Notes under the pieces: model-generated | Database searches by the model: none | Told to the model about the DNA's origin: nothing | Seen by the model: the letters and a program-made list of their open reading frames with translations, nothing else | Translations under genes and position numbers: made by a program | In this document: positions 28,426-37,583 of the stretch, piece after piece | How the letters are laid out: each line of letters starts with the position of its first letter | How positions within the stretch are numbered: the stretch's first letter is position 1 | Assembly (NCBI RefSeq): GCF_900142185.1 | Contig: NZ_FQZZ01000001.1 | Coordinates: 744,001-808,000, forward strand | Direction of reading: 5' to 3' | Length of the DNA: 64,000 nucleotides | Source: Lutimaribacter pacificus | Lineage (GTDB): Bacteria; Pseudomonadota; Alphaproteobacteria; Rhodobacterales; Rhodobacteraceae

Positions 28426-29202
28426 ATGACTCGTCCCGTCGTCGGTATTATCGGCAACTCGCATCTCATCAATGACAGCTACCCGACCCATGCGGGCGGC
28501 ACCATGAACTCCGAGGCGGTGGCCTGCGTGTCCGGCTGCATCCCGATGATCGTGCCCGCCGATCCGCGTTTCATGTCGGTGGACGAGCTGATGGACTGCT
28601 GCGACGGCTTCCTGCTGACCGGCGGGCGGCCCAATGTCCACCCCGAGGAATACGGCCACGAGGCGACCGAGGCGCATGGCGAATTCGACCGTGCGCGCGA
28701 CGCGATCACCCTGCCGCTGGTGCGCGCCTGCGTCGAGCGCGGGCAGCCGTTTTTCGGCATCTGCCGCGGCTTCCAGGAGGTGAACGTGGCGATGGGCGGC
28801 TCGCTGCATCCCGAGATTCGCGACATCCCCGGCCGCCTGAACCACCGGATGCCCCCCGATGGCACCATCGAAGAGAAATTCGCGCTGCGCCACAAGGTGA
28901 GTTTCACCGAGGATGGCGTGTTCCACCGTCTTCTGGGCGCAAGCGAGGTGATGACCAACACGCTGCACGGGCAGGGCATCCTGACACCGGGGCACCGTAT
29001 CGTGATCGAGGGCCATGCCCCCGACGACACGCCCGAGGCGATCTATGTCAGGGATGCGCCGGGTTTCACCCTGTCGGTGCAGTGGCACCCGGAATGGGAT
29101 GCCGCCAACGACCCGGTGTCGCGTCCGCTGTTCACCGCCTTCGGCGATGCCGTCAGGGCCTGGGCGCAGGCGCGCCGGCCGCAGATCCTGAAATCCGCCT
29201 GA
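28426..29202 (+). CDS. Class I glutamine amidotransferase-like hydrolase (PuuD type, peptidase C26)
   Basis: 258 residues. The catalytic nucleophile is Cys113 in FFGICRGFQE, and the His-Glu pair is His221/Glu223 in VQWHPEW. GFLLTGGRPNVHPEEY and EVMTNTLHGQGI also fit gamma-glutamyl hydrolases of the PuuD family. Such enzymes split gamma-glutamyl bonds, as in gamma-glutamyl-GABA during putrescine breakdown. No other puu gene is near, so the substrate is open. The preceding 115 bp contain only short GC hairpins. Confidence 0.88.
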   Translation: MTRPVVGIIGNSHLINDSYPTHAGGTMNSEAVACVSGCIPMIVPADPRFMSVDELMDCCDGFLLTGGRPNVHPEEYGHEATEAHGEFDRARDAITLPLVRACVERGQPFFGICRGFQEVNVAMGGSLHPEIRDIPGRLNHRMPPDGTIEEKFALRHKVSFTEDGVFHRLLGASEVMTNTLHGQGILTPGHRIVIEGHAPDDTPEAIYVRDAPGFTLSVQWHPEWDAANDPVSRPLFTAFGDAVRAWAQARRPQILKSA

Positions 29203-29292
29203 CAGTCGCGGCTTCCATGACCTGACGCAAGGCGCGCGCCGATCCGGCGTGGCAGGGCAGGCGCGTCTTTCGACCGGGAAAAGGAGGCCGTC

Positions 29293-29823
29293 ATGGACAT
29301 TCTGATCGCCTATGCCACGACCGAGGGCCAGACCGGAAAGATCGCCCGGTTCTGTGCCGACCGGCTTGCCGCGCAGGGGCACGAACCGCATCTGCTGCAT
29401 GTCGAACATGGCGGCGAGGACATGCCCGATTGCGCCGCGGCGATCCTGGCCGCGTCGGTTCATATCGGCAAGTATCAGGCGGCGCTGGAAAGTTTCGCGT
29501 TGCGCCATGCGCCGCGACTGAACGCGCGGCCGACGCTGCTGCTGGCGGTGTCGCTGGCGGCGGCGGGCGAGGATGCCGACGAATGGCAGGATCTGGCCCG
29601 CATCGCCGAGGGGTTCCAGGCGCGCACCGGCTGGCGCGCGGGGCAGGTGGCACAGGTGGCGGGCGCGTTCCGGTTCAGCCAGTACGATTTCTTCCGCCGG
29701 CTGGCGATGCGCTGGATCGCCCACCAGAAGGGGCAGCAGGTCGATCCGCAGGGCGAGCGCGAATATACCGACTGGGCGGCACTGGGCGCGCTGGTCGACG
29801 AATTCGCCGCTCAGGCCGCCTGA
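29293..29823 (+). CDS. hemG: HemG-type flavodoxin-like protoporphyrinogen oxidase
   Basis: 176 residues. A flavodoxin domain with the FMN phosphate loop ATTEGQTGKIA (8-18). It also has the long-chain features that mark HemG: AASVHIGKYQAALESFALRHAPRLN, RAGQVAQVAGAFRFSQYDFFRRLAMRWI and a C-terminal YTDW. The family oxidises protoporphyrinogen IX to protoporphyrin IX with quinone as acceptor at the inner membrane. Most alphaproteobacteria are thought to use HemJ for this step, so a HemG is of some interest here. Its stop overlaps the convergent Hint protein gene by 13 bases. Confidence 0.85.
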   Translation: MDILIAYATTEGQTGKIARFCADRLAAQGHEPHLLHVEHGGEDMPDCAAAILAASVHIGKYQAALESFALRHAPRLNARPTLLLAVSLAAAGEDADEWQDLARIAEGFQARTGWRAGQVAQVAGAFRFSQYDFFRRLAMRWIAHQKGQQVDPQGEREYTDWAALGALVDEFAAQAA

Positions 29824-32800
29824 AGGATGCGGCTTTCAAACCCCTTCAGGCAAAGCCGCGCGGTATCGCCATAGCTGCCGGGATTGCTGCGCAGGGCGGG
29901 GAACAGGGTAAACAGCTCTTCGCGCGCGGCGTCGCTGATCGCGCTCAGCCCCATTTCGCCGGGGTGGAAGGTCTCGGCCAGCGCGCCATCGGCAAAGACC
30001 AGTTCGTGCCGGTCCAGCAGGATGTGGAAATACTCGATCTCGCCGCATTCCGCCCGCGTGATCGTGGTGCCGTTGACCATGTGCTTGGCGCTCAGCAGCA
30101 CCTCGGGGCTGTTGAAGTAAAGCGCCGCCACATGCGAGCGCAGCAGCATCCGGTGCTGAGGGGACACCAGCAGGTCGCGCGCATTGCCGACCGCGCCGGG
30201 GGCAAAGCGGATCGGCGCGAAATTGCCCCGGCCCGGCACCAGCCGCGATGCGGCCCAGCGGATCGGCCGGGGGCCGTTGTCGCGGGTCACGACCATGTCG
30301 CCCTCTTTCAGCCACTCGACCGGGCGCGGGCCCTGCGGCGTCAGGATGCGGGTGCCGCGGGCAAAGCAGATGATCACCTCTTCGAGGTTCGAGAAGTTGA
30401 CGACCGTCCCGTCGTAAAGCGTCGCGGTGCCCGCCAGCGCGTCGGGGTCGGTCGAGCTGTAGGTGATGTCGTCCCAGTCCAGCAGGCCGCCAAAGTCGAT
30501 CCGGTCGCCGCCCGGTTCGTCGCTTTCGCCACCGTCGATGGTGATCGTGCCGCCGCCCAGGTTGGATGGGTCCAGCACGAAAAGATCGTCGCCCGCGCCG
30601 CCATGGATCGTGTCGCCCTGGCCGACCAGTATGGTGTCGTTCCCGTGGCCGCCATAGACCAGGTCGGCACCGTCGCCGCCGTCGATGTAATCGTGGCCGT
30701 CGCCGATCACCAGGTCGCTTGTCGCCAGGTCTTCGGCGGTGCCGCCGGGTGGGGTGACGCGCGCCGACAGCTCTTCGCCGCCCGCGTTTTCCCAGTAGCG
30801 GACTTCGATCGTGTAGGCTGTGCCGGCTTCGAGCTGCACCTCGCCCCAGCGCGTCGTGGCGCTCTGGTGGTAGTCGTTGTTCAGGAACGGCCCGGTGCCG
30901 CCGCCCTGCGTGGTAAAGGTCAGCGGATTGCCCTGCGCGTCGAGGATGCGGATGGTCGATCCGTCGTCCGAGGTGGTTTCGAACCGATAGGTGCCATCGT
31001 CCGGCGCAAGCAGGGTCGAGGTATAGATCACCCCGAAATCGCTGGGATCGCCCTGTCCGGTGGCCGCCTGCCCGACGCTGGCCACATCCAGCGTGTCGGT
31101 GGTTCCGCTGCCGGCCAGCGTGCCGGTTTCGATGGCGAAGGCCTGGCCGTTGGATGAGTCGAAATCGCGGGTATAGACCTCGTAGGCCCAGCGCCCGCCC
31201 GATGCGGCGCCGTCGCCATGGATCACGTCGTCGCCCGCGCCGCCATACAGGCTGTCATTGCCCGCCCCGCCATCCAGCGTGTCCGCGCCGTCGCCGCCGA
31301 GGATCGAATCGTCGCCCTCTTCGCCATAAAGCAGGTCGGCCCCGCCGCGCCCGTCCAGGATGTCGTCGCCCGCGCCGCCGTAGAACTCGTTGGTCCAGTC
31401 GGCGCCTTCGCCGTCATAACCCGACAGCGTGTCGTCCCAGTCCGACCCGATGATGCCGTCGACACCCCCGAAGCCGGTGTCGCCCGTCGCGTCCCCGCCC
31501 GAGGCGGTGCCGGTGGCAAGGTCGATATTCACCCCGGCGGAGGAGGTCGAGTAATCGACGAAATCCATGCCCCCGCCGGCGGACAGGTCGTCGGCCCCGG
31601 CGCCACCGGCCAGGGTGTCGTTTCCCTCTCCGCCGATCAGCGTGTCGTTCCCGGCCCCGCCCGACAGGCTGTCGGCGCCGTCGCCGCCGTCGATCAGGTC
31701 GTCGTCGTCGCCGCCCTCCAGCGTGTCGTCGCCGCCCCGGCCATAGATCACGTCGTCGCCCGCGCCGCCCACGATCGAATCGCCCGCGCCGTCATCGACC
31801 TCGATGGCATAGTTGGCGTCGATCCGGTCGGCCGCCATCAGCGCCGCGTCGTTGGTCACCGCGTTCAGCGAAATCGACTGGATCGGCGCGCTGGTCAGCA
31901 GGATGTTGTCGGCGTTGTTCGACATTTCCGGCAGCAGAAACACCTCGCCGGTGGTGGTCTGCATGATCACCGCGTCGAAGATGCCCGAACTGCCGTCGGT
32001 GAAATACACGGTGGCGTCGTACACCTGCAAAGAGTCGACATTGTAGGTGACACCGTTGATCGTCAGGTTTTCCGGCGTGCCGTAATTGTCGTTATCCTCG
32101 ATCGCGTCGTTGCCGCTGGTGTCGAATGTCTCCATCTCGGCCAGCGCGGCATAGAGCGGTTCGCTGGCCGAGCCGTAGCTGCCCACGAGATCGGAGGCAT
32201 CCTCGGATGCGCTATTGGATTCGTTCGGGTCGATATCGGCGAATGTTCCCAGGCTGATCACGGTAAAGGTGTTGTCGACCGTGCCAGTGCCGCCGATATC
32301 GGTGCTGCCATCGGTGCCGCCGTCCAGCGTGTCGTTGCCGTCGCCGCCGATGATCGTATCGCTGCCCAGCCCGCCAAGGACCGAATCGTCGCCCGCCCCG
32401 GCATCGACCAGATCGTCGCCGCCACCGGCGTCGACCACGTCGTTCATCCCGTCCGCGCCGGTGCCAAGGCCGCTGTTGACCCGGTTGCCGTCGGAATCGA
32501 CATAAGAGGCGTCAATCGTGTCGTCGCCCAGCGTTCCGTCGACCAGGTTCTCGGGCGCGACGTAGTCGGTGGAGTCGAATGCGATATCCCCGGCCTGGAC
32601 GTTGGGGTTGCTGTCGTATGCCACCACCTCGTAGCTGCGCCCGGCGATCAGGGGCTGTTCCGAGATCAGGTAGTCACCCGCCGCGGCACCGTTTTCGACA
32701 TCGAAGGCAGCGACTTCGAATTCCTCGCCGGTGACGGTGTCGCGCAGGGTCCAGACCGCCTCGGCATCGACATTGCTGCCGGTCGAGGTCGCGCCACCGA

Positions 32801-33014
32801 TCGTCACGTTGGCGGTCGCGCTTTCGCCGCCGGCGTCGTCATCGTCCAGCGTCAGCCCCTGTATGCCGCTTTCGGGGTCGGAGATATCGGCGATCCCTTC
32901 GGGATGCGCCGGACCGTTCCAGGTAAAGGTGCTGGGACGCCATTGGGAACTGACCCGGGTCGGCAGATTCCCGATCGGGTTATAGTCGTAGAACCGTATC
33001 GTGTAGTTCGCCAT
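29811..33014 (-). CDS. Secreted RTX protein with PA14 and C-terminal Hint domains
   Basis: 1067 residues. No Sec signal is visible, and type I secretion is expected. The N-terminal domain (1-160) has no recognised family. Nonapeptide GGxGxDxxx RTX repeats lie at about 193-235, 410-480, 545-602 and 770-815 and should bind calcium. A PA14-like carbohydrate-binding domain spans about 607-757 (DFGVIYTSTLLAPDDGTYRFETTSDDG). A Hint domain begins at Cys883 (CFARGTRILTPQG), with SPQHRMLL and HILLDRHELVFADG following. Hint domains can cleave themselves autocatalytically, and here it is followed by about 50 residues. The protein is strongly acidic. No type I secretion genes are adjacent. Confidence 0.88.
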   Translation of the reverse strand: MANYTIRFYDYNPIGNLPTRVSSQWRPSTFTWNGPAHPEGIADISDPESGIQGLTLDDDDAGGESATANVTIGGATSTGSNVDAEAVWTLRDTVTGEEFEVAAFDVENGAAAGDYLISEQPLIAGRSYEVVAYDSNPNVQAGDIAFDSTDYVAPENLVDGTLGDDTIDASYVDSDGNRVNSGLGTGADGMNDVVDAGGGDDLVDAGAGDDSVLGGLGSDTIIGGDGNDTLDGGTDGSTDIGGTGTVDNTFTVISLGTFADIDPNESNSASEDASDLVGSYGSASEPLYAALAEMETFDTSGNDAIEDNDNYGTPENLTINGVTYNVDSLQVYDATVYFTDGSSGIFDAVIMQTTTGEVFLLPEMSNNADNILLTSAPIQSISLNAVTNDAALMAADRIDANYAIEVDDGAGDSIVGGAGDDVIYGRGGDDTLEGGDDDDLIDGGDGADSLSGGAGNDTLIGGEGNDTLAGGAGADDLSAGGGMDFVDYSTSSAGVNIDLATGTASGGDATGDTGFGGVDGIIGSDWDDTLSGYDGEGADWTNEFYGGAGDDILDGRGGADLLYGEEGDDSILGGDGADTLDGGAGNDSLYGGAGDDVIHGDGAASGGRWAYEVYTRDFDSSNGQAFAIETGTLAGSGTTDTLDVASVGQAATGQGDPSDFGVIYTSTLLAPDDGTYRFETTSDDGSTIRILDAQGNPLTFTTQGGGTGPFLNNDYHQSATTRWGEVQLEAGTAYTIEVRYWENAGGEELSARVTPPGGTAEDLATSDLVIGDGHDYIDGGDGADLVYGGHGNDTILVGQGDTIHGGAGDDLFVLDPSNLGGGTITIDGGESDEPGGDRIDFGGLLDWDDITYSSTDPDALAGTATLYDGTVVNFSNLEEVIICFARGTRILTPQGPRPVEWLKEGDMVVTRDNGPRPIRWAASRLVPGRGNFAPIRFAPGAVGNARDLLVSPQHRMLLRSHVAALYFNSPEVLLSAKHMVNGTTITRAECGEIEYFHILLDRHELVFADGALAETFHPGEMGLSAISDAAREELFTLFPALRSNPGSYGDTARLCLKGFESRILQAA

Positions 33015-33215
33015 GTCCTGCCCGTCTTGACGCGTCCTGCGTCAGGTTCTCTTGCCGGTCCTGCCCGTGGTCGCGCGGTTCTGCGCGTTTCGTCGGGCAA
33101 AGCACTATCGGCAGGCTGCGGCGGCGGTAGGTTGGAATTGTGAAAAAATTGAGGACAATCCCGAAAGATTGCCCCCTGATTGTTCCCGGCGCGTCTGTGC
33201 GGTTCGTGCCGCCCG

Positions 33216-35453
33216 TCAGAGCAGCAGGTCAAAGCTTTTCGACAGCGGCAATTCGCGTGCGCGGGTGCCGGTCAGGTCGAACAGCGCGTTGGCCAGTGCC
33301 GGGGCGGCGGGCGGCGTGCCCGGTTCGCCCGCGCCACCAAGACGCGGATTGTTTTCAAGCAGTTGCACCGAAAATCTGGGCGTGTTGTGCATCCGCAGCG
33401 CGTCGAAATCGGGAAAGTTCATCTGCTCGGCCTCGCCATCGGCAAAGGTGATTTCCTCGCTCACCGCCGCCGACAGGCCGTAGATGCAGCCGCCGATCAT
33501 CTGCGCCTCTGTTATGCCGGGGTCCAGCACGGTGCCCAGATCCGCCGCGATCCAGACGCGGGATATGCGGATCGTGCCATCCTCGTCCACCACCTCGACC
33601 ACCTGCGCGACGGGTGTGCCGAAGCTGTAGGAAAACGCCACGCCGCGCCCGGTATTGGCGGGTTTGGCATCGCCCCAGCCCGACATGTCGCGCACCGCCT
33701 CGAGCACGCCGGCGCCGGCGGGGTATTCGTCGCGCATCAGGTCCAGCCGGAACGCCAGCGGATCGGCGCCCGCTTCATGGGCCATCTCGTCCATGAAGCA
33801 ATCCTGGAAGAAGGCGTTGAACGACGCGCCGACCGAGCGCCAGAACCCCACGGGCACATCCAGATCGGCCAGATAGCCGCGCACCCGGTGGTTGGGGATC
33901 GCGTAGGGCGCGTTGAACAGCCCGTCCACATGGCCCTTGTCCGGCCCGCCGGGCGCAAAGCCCAGCCACCGGTTCATCGCCTGTTGCGAGGTCGATTGCC
34001 CCGAAACCCGCGCATCCAGCAGCACCGCGCGGCCATCGCGCACCGCGCCGCGCATCCGGGCGATGGCGCCGGGGCGGTAGAAATCGTGGCGCATGTCCTC
34101 TTGGCGGCTCCAGGTCAGTTGCACGGGCGTGCCCGGCATCGCCACAGCGACCTGCGTGGCGTAGACCGAGAAATCCATCTCGCCCCGCCGGCCGAACCCG
34201 CCGCCGAGGAAGGGGGTGATCACCTCGACCTGCGCAGGGTCCAGCCCGGCGGCGCGGGCGCAATGGTCGCGGGTGAAGACCGGCGCCTGGTTGCCCGACC
34301 AGACGGTCAGCGTGTCGCCGGTGTAAAGCGCGGTGGCGTTCATCGGCTCCATCGTCGCGTGGGCAAGGTAAGGCACGGAATAATCGGCGGAAACCTCGGT
34401 CGCGCCATCGGGCAGCGTGTCGGCGTCGCCATCGTTGCGCAGGGTCGAATTGGCGTTCCCGTCGAAGGCGGCGGCGATCCGGCCGAAGATCGCGGCGGTG
34501 TCGGCGGGGTAGGGCGCGTCCTCCCATTCCACCTCGATCGCGTCGACCGCCTGCTGCGCCAGCCAGGTGTTGCGCGCCACCACCGCCACGCCATTGCCCA
34601 GATCGACGATCCTTTCCACGCCGGGCATCGTTTCGGCGGCACTGGCGTCGAAGCTGCGCATTCCGGCGCGTTTGGGGTTGATGCGCAGGGCCGCGAATGT
34701 CAGCCCTTCGGGCCGGGTGTCGATGCCGAACCCGGCGGTGCCGGTGGCCTTGGCCACCATGTCGAGCCGGGGCATGGATTTGCCCAGGTATTTCCATTGC
34801 GACGGGTCGCGCAATTCCGGCGCGCGCAGATCGGCCTTGGCGGCCTCGGCGGCCAGGTCGGTATAGGGGATGGCGGTGCCGTCGGGGGAGATGACCTGCC
34901 CGTTTTCGGTGCGCAACCGCGCGGTTTCGACGCCCAACCGCGCGGCGGCGGCGGATTTCAGCGCCTCGCGCGCGGTGGCGCCCGCGACGCGCAGACGTTC
35001 GAACCCGTCCTTCATCGCGCTCGATCCGCCGGTGACCTGCATCTTCATCACCTTGCCCACGCGGCCGATATATTCCGCCAGCGCGTGCATGAAGTCCGAC
35101 TGGTCGTAACCCTTGCCGGGGACGACCTCGTGCAGCAGGGCGCTGTTGTAATAGGCCGCCGCCGGGGGGCCGTGCATCACGCGGACATCCTGCCAGGCGA
35201 TATCCAGTTCTTCGGCGATCAGGGCGGCCAGCGTGGTCTGCGTGCCTTGCCCCATTTCGGCGCGCGGGGTGATCAGCGTGACGCCATCGCCGGTGACCAG
35301 CACGAAAGGGGTCAGCGCCGCCTCGCCCGCACCGGGGCTCAGCGGGTTGGGGGCCGGGCGGCCCACGTACCACGCGCCGAAGGCCGCGCCGCCGACGATG
35401 GCGGCCGACCCGATAAGGAAGGTGCGGCGGGCGATTTTTCCGATGCTTGCCAT
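33216..35453 (-). CDS. Molybdenum hydroxylase large subunit, IorB-like (xanthine oxidase family)
   Basis: 745 residues. A Tat-type N-terminus (KIARRTFLIG, Arg9-Arg10) comes ahead of the Mo-binding aldehyde/xanthine oxidase domains. Motifs include PRAEMGQGTQTTLAALIAEEL, PFLGGGFGRRGEMDF, WSRQEDMRHDFYRPG, FWRSVGASFNAFFQDCFMDEMA and the C-terminal catalytic Glu region LGGAGEPGTPPAAPALANA. Isoquinoline 1-oxidoreductase-type enzymes hydroxylate N-heterocycles or aldehydes, with water as the oxygen source. It is encoded 4 bp after the [2Fe-2S] subunit. Substrate unknown. No separate cytochrome subunit is present here. Confidence 0.9.
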   Translation of the reverse strand: MASIGKIARRTFLIGSAAIVGGAAFGAWYVGRPAPNPLSPGAGEAALTPFVLVTGDGVTLITPRAEMGQGTQTTLAALIAEELDIAWQDVRVMHGPPAAAYYNSALLHEVVPGKGYDQSDFMHALAEYIGRVGKVMKMQVTGGSSAMKDGFERLRVAGATAREALKSAAAARLGVETARLRTENGQVISPDGTAIPYTDLAAEAAKADLRAPELRDPSQWKYLGKSMPRLDMVAKATGTAGFGIDTRPEGLTFAALRINPKRAGMRSFDASAAETMPGVERIVDLGNGVAVVARNTWLAQQAVDAIEVEWEDAPYPADTAAIFGRIAAAFDGNANSTLRNDGDADTLPDGATEVSADYSVPYLAHATMEPMNATALYTGDTLTVWSGNQAPVFTRDHCARAAGLDPAQVEVITPFLGGGFGRRGEMDFSVYATQVAVAMPGTPVQLTWSRQEDMRHDFYRPGAIARMRGAVRDGRAVLLDARVSGQSTSQQAMNRWLGFAPGGPDKGHVDGLFNAPYAIPNHRVRGYLADLDVPVGFWRSVGASFNAFFQDCFMDEMAHEAGADPLAFRLDLMRDEYPAGAGVLEAVRDMSGWGDAKPANTGRGVAFSYSFGTPVAQVVEVVDEDGTIRISRVWIAADLGTVLDPGITEAQMIGGCIYGLSAAVSEEITFADGEAEQMNFPDFDALRMHNTPRFSVQLLENNPRLGGAGEPGTPPAAPALANALFDLTGTRARELPLSKSFDLLL

Positions 35454-35457
35454 TGGC

Positions 35458-35919
35458 TTAACCCTCCATCTTGGCGGCGGCGGCGTGGATCGCGGCGCGG
35501 ATACGCGGGTAGGTGCCGCAGCGGCACAGGTTGCCCTGCATCGCGTCGTCGATCTCGGCGTCGGTGGGGGTGGGGCTTTGCGCCAGCAGGCTGGCGGCCT
35601 GCATGATCTGGCCCGACTGGCAATAGCCGCATTGCGCGACCTGATGTTCGACCCATGCCTCTTGCAGCGCGGACATCGCATCGGGCGTGCCCAGCCCCTC
35701 GATCGTCGTCACCTCGCCCCAGACATCGCCAAGCGCCACCTGGCAGGAGCGCACGGCCTCGCCGTCGATATGCACGGTGCAGGCGCCGCAGGACGCGACG
35801 CCGCAGCCGAATTTCGTGCCGGTCAGCCCGATCTCGTCGCGTAGCACCCACAGCAGGGGCACGTCCCCGGGCAGGTCCACGTCATGGGACGCGCCGTTGA
35901 CGGTCAGGGGGATGGCCAT
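35458..35919 (-). CDS. Molybdenum hydroxylase [2Fe-2S] subunit, IorA-like
   Basis: 153 residues carrying two clusters. The plant-type ligands are in [13 protein letters not shown] plus a later RSCQVAL cysteine. The second, alpha-helical cluster is in [10 protein letters not shown] and [11 protein letters not shown]. The start [14 protein letters not shown] at 35919 follows AGGAG with 5 bases between. A longer frame adds 11 residues with no family match. It forms the two-subunit enzyme with the downstream IorB-like gene and is divergent from a TetR regulator, whose operator-like palindrome lies in between. Confidence 0.92.
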   Translation of the reverse strand: MAIPLTVNGASHDVDLPGDVPLLWVLRDEIGLTGTKFGCGVASCGACTVHIDGEAVRSCQVALGDVWGEVTTIEGLGTPDAMSALQEAWVEHQVAQCGYCQSGQIMQAASLLAQSPTPTDAEIDDAMQGNLCRCGTYPRIRAAIHAAAAKMEG

Positions 35920-35973
35920 GGTCGACTCCTCGCTTTCAATGCTTTGTGACAAAATGGTTTTAAAATGTCAGTA

Positions 35974-35985
35974 TGTCAATTGACA
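35974..35985. promoter_or_regulatory. Palindrome in the iorA-like/TetR divergent region
   Basis: TGTCAATTGACA is a perfect 12-bp palindrome, with extra TGTCA or TGACA half-sites at 35966, 36000 and 36015. It lies between the two divergent genes, 55 bp from the iorA-like start. A TetR dimer binding here could control both directions. The site falls just inside an alternative longer start of the TetR gene, which supports the shorter start. Confidence 0.5.
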
Positions 35986-36014
35986 ATTTTCGTACAATCT
36001 GTCATCTGCGCGTA

Positions 36015-36623
36015 ATGACATTGGAAACGCCCGAAAACCTGTCGATCGACCCGCGCCAGAAAGCGATCCTTGGCGCGGCGTTCGAGGCGTTCCGCCAATA
36101 CGGGTTCCGCCGCACGGCGATGGAGGATATCGCGCGCGGGGCGGGAATGTCGCGCGCCGCGCTGTATCTGCATTACCGCAACAAGGAAGACATATTCCGG
36201 TCCCTGGCCGCTTATTATTACCAGACCGCCGAACAGGCGATCCGGGCCGAGCTGCGGCCCGGCCGCCCGATGGCCGAGGCCTTGCCCGCGGCGTTCCGGG
36301 CGCAGGCAGGTGAATTGTTCGAGGCGCTTCTGACCTCGCCGCACGGGGACGAGTTGCTGGATACGAAATATGCCAATGCGGCGGATGTGGCCGAAGCGGG
36401 CGAGGCACGGTTGGCGGAAATCTATGCCGACTGGCTGACGGGCGAGGCGACGGCGGGCCGCTGTGACCTGTCGCCTTATGGCGGGGATGCGCGGGCGGTC
36501 GTCGCGACGATCCTGGCGGGGCTGCACGGGATGAAGGCGGGCCAGCCGTCCTATGCCGACTACCGCGCCCGCGCCGACCGGCTGGGCGCGATGTTCGGCC
36601 GCGCGCTGGCGGTGGGCGGCTGA
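36015..36623 (+). CDS. TetR/AcrR family transcriptional regulator
   Basis: 202 residues from the ATG at 36015; an in-frame ATG at 35973 would add 14. The N-terminal helix-turn-helix is typical: RQKAILGAAFEAFRQYGFRRTAMEDIARGAGMSRAALYLHYRNKEDIF. The C-terminal ligand domain is unlike any I can name. Its position opposite the IorAB-like genes, with a shared palindrome, suggests it represses that operon and itself until an aromatic or aldehyde ligand binds. It ends just before repeat copy 3. Confidence 0.88.
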   Translation: MTLETPENLSIDPRQKAILGAAFEAFRQYGFRRTAMEDIARGAGMSRAALYLHYRNKEDIFRSLAAYYYQTAEQAIRAELRPGRPMAEALPAAFRAQAGELFEALLTSPHGDELLDTKYANAADVAEAGEARLAEIYADWLTGEATAGRCDLSPYGGDARAVVATILAGLHGMKAGQPSYADYRARADRLGAMFGRALAVGG

Positions 36624-36629
36624 CCAAAA

Positions 36630-36689
36630 GGGGGCGCTGCCCCCTCGGCCTGCGGCCTCACCCCCGGAGGTATTTGGGGCAAGATGAAG
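36630..36689. repeat. GGGGCGCTGCCCC-type dispersed palindrome, copy 3
   Basis: GGGGGCGCTGCCCCC (36630-36644), a second short palindrome GGCCTGCGGCC, then CCCCCGGAGGTATTTGGGGC and AAGATGAAG. It lies between the convergent TetR and kynA ends. The core equals copies 1 and 2, while the tail is the GTATTTGGGGCAAGATGAAG variant I associate with many Rhodobacterales genomes. Confidence 0.7.
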
Positions 36690-36701
36690 CCGCAGGGGGA
36701 C

Positions 36702-37535
36702 TTAGAGGTCGGTGCGCAGGTGCCAGAGTTCGGGGAACAGCTCGACCTCAAGCATACGTTTGAGATAGCTGACCCCGCCGGTGCCGCCGGTGCCGCGCTT
36801 GAAGCCGATCACGCGTTCCACCGTGGTGACGTGGTTGAAGCGCCAGCGGCGGAAATAATCCTCGAAATCCACCAGTTTCTCGGCCAGCTCGTACAGCTCC
36901 CAGTGCTGGCGCGGGTTGCGGTAGACCTGCGTCCAGGCGTCGGCGACTGCCGGGTCGGGCGCCCAGGGGCGCGACAGGTCGCGGTTGAGCACGGCATCGG
37001 GCAGCGGGATCGTGGCGTCGAGCAGGCGCAGCGCCACGTCGTAGAGCGAGGGTTGCGCCAGTTCGTCCTGCAGCATCCGCACGATTTCGGGACGGTGTTC
37101 GTGCGGGCGCAGCATCGCCTTGTTGCGGTTGCCCAGCATGAATTCGATCTGGCGGTACTGGTAGGACTGGAACCCCGAGCTTTGCCCCAGCGCGTCGCGG
37201 AAGGCGGTGTAATCGCTGGGCGTCATGGTGCGCAGCACGTCCCACGCGTTGTTGAGCTGTTCGAAGATCCGCGCCACCCGCGCCAGCATCTTGAAGGCGG
37301 GGCGGGTTTCGCCGGCGGCCAGCGTGCGGCGTGCGGCGGCGATTTCGTGGATCGCCAGCTTCATCCACAATTCGGATGTCTGGTGCTGGATGATGAACAG
37401 CATCTCGTCATGGGTATCGGTCCAGGTCTTCTGGGCCGACAGGATGTGGTCGAGATCGAGGTAATCGCCGTAGGACATGCGCCCGTCGAATTCCATCTGG
37501 GCGCCCTCGGCGGAGGGATCGTATGCGTCTGACAT
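36702..37535 (-). CDS. kynA: Tryptophan 2,3-dioxygenase
   Basis: 277 residues. The haem enzyme that opens the indole ring of L-tryptophan to N-formylkynurenine. Family features: [38 protein letters not shown], the [17 protein letters not shown] segment and [22 protein letters not shown] near the C-terminus, which contains the haem-ligand His. AGGAG lies 9 bases before the start at 37535. It follows kynU on the same strand by 146 bp. A formamidase (kynB) is not in the window. Confidence 0.96.
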   Translation of the reverse strand: MSDAYDPSAEGAQMEFDGRMSYGDYLDLDHILSAQKTWTDTHDEMLFIIQHQTSELWMKLAIHEIAAARRTLAAGETRPAFKMLARVARIFEQLNNAWDVLRTMTPSDYTAFRDALGQSSGFQSYQYRQIEFMLGNRNKAMLRPHEHRPEIVRMLQDELAQPSLYDVALRLLDATIPLPDAVLNRDLSRPWAPDPAVADAWTQVYRNPRQHWELYELAEKLVDFEDYFRRWRFNHVTTVERVIGFKRGTGGTGGVSYLKRMLEVELFPELWHLRTDL

Positions 37536-37583
37536 GTGTCTGGGTCTCCTGAACTGAATGGTAGCGCGGGCGGGGCGCGCGCG

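Noticed and set aside
31200-31760. Tandem GC-rich repeats resembling a repeat array or CRISPR
   Set aside because: They encode the GGxGxDxxx calcium-binding repeats of the RTX protein; no constant repeat with unique spacers.
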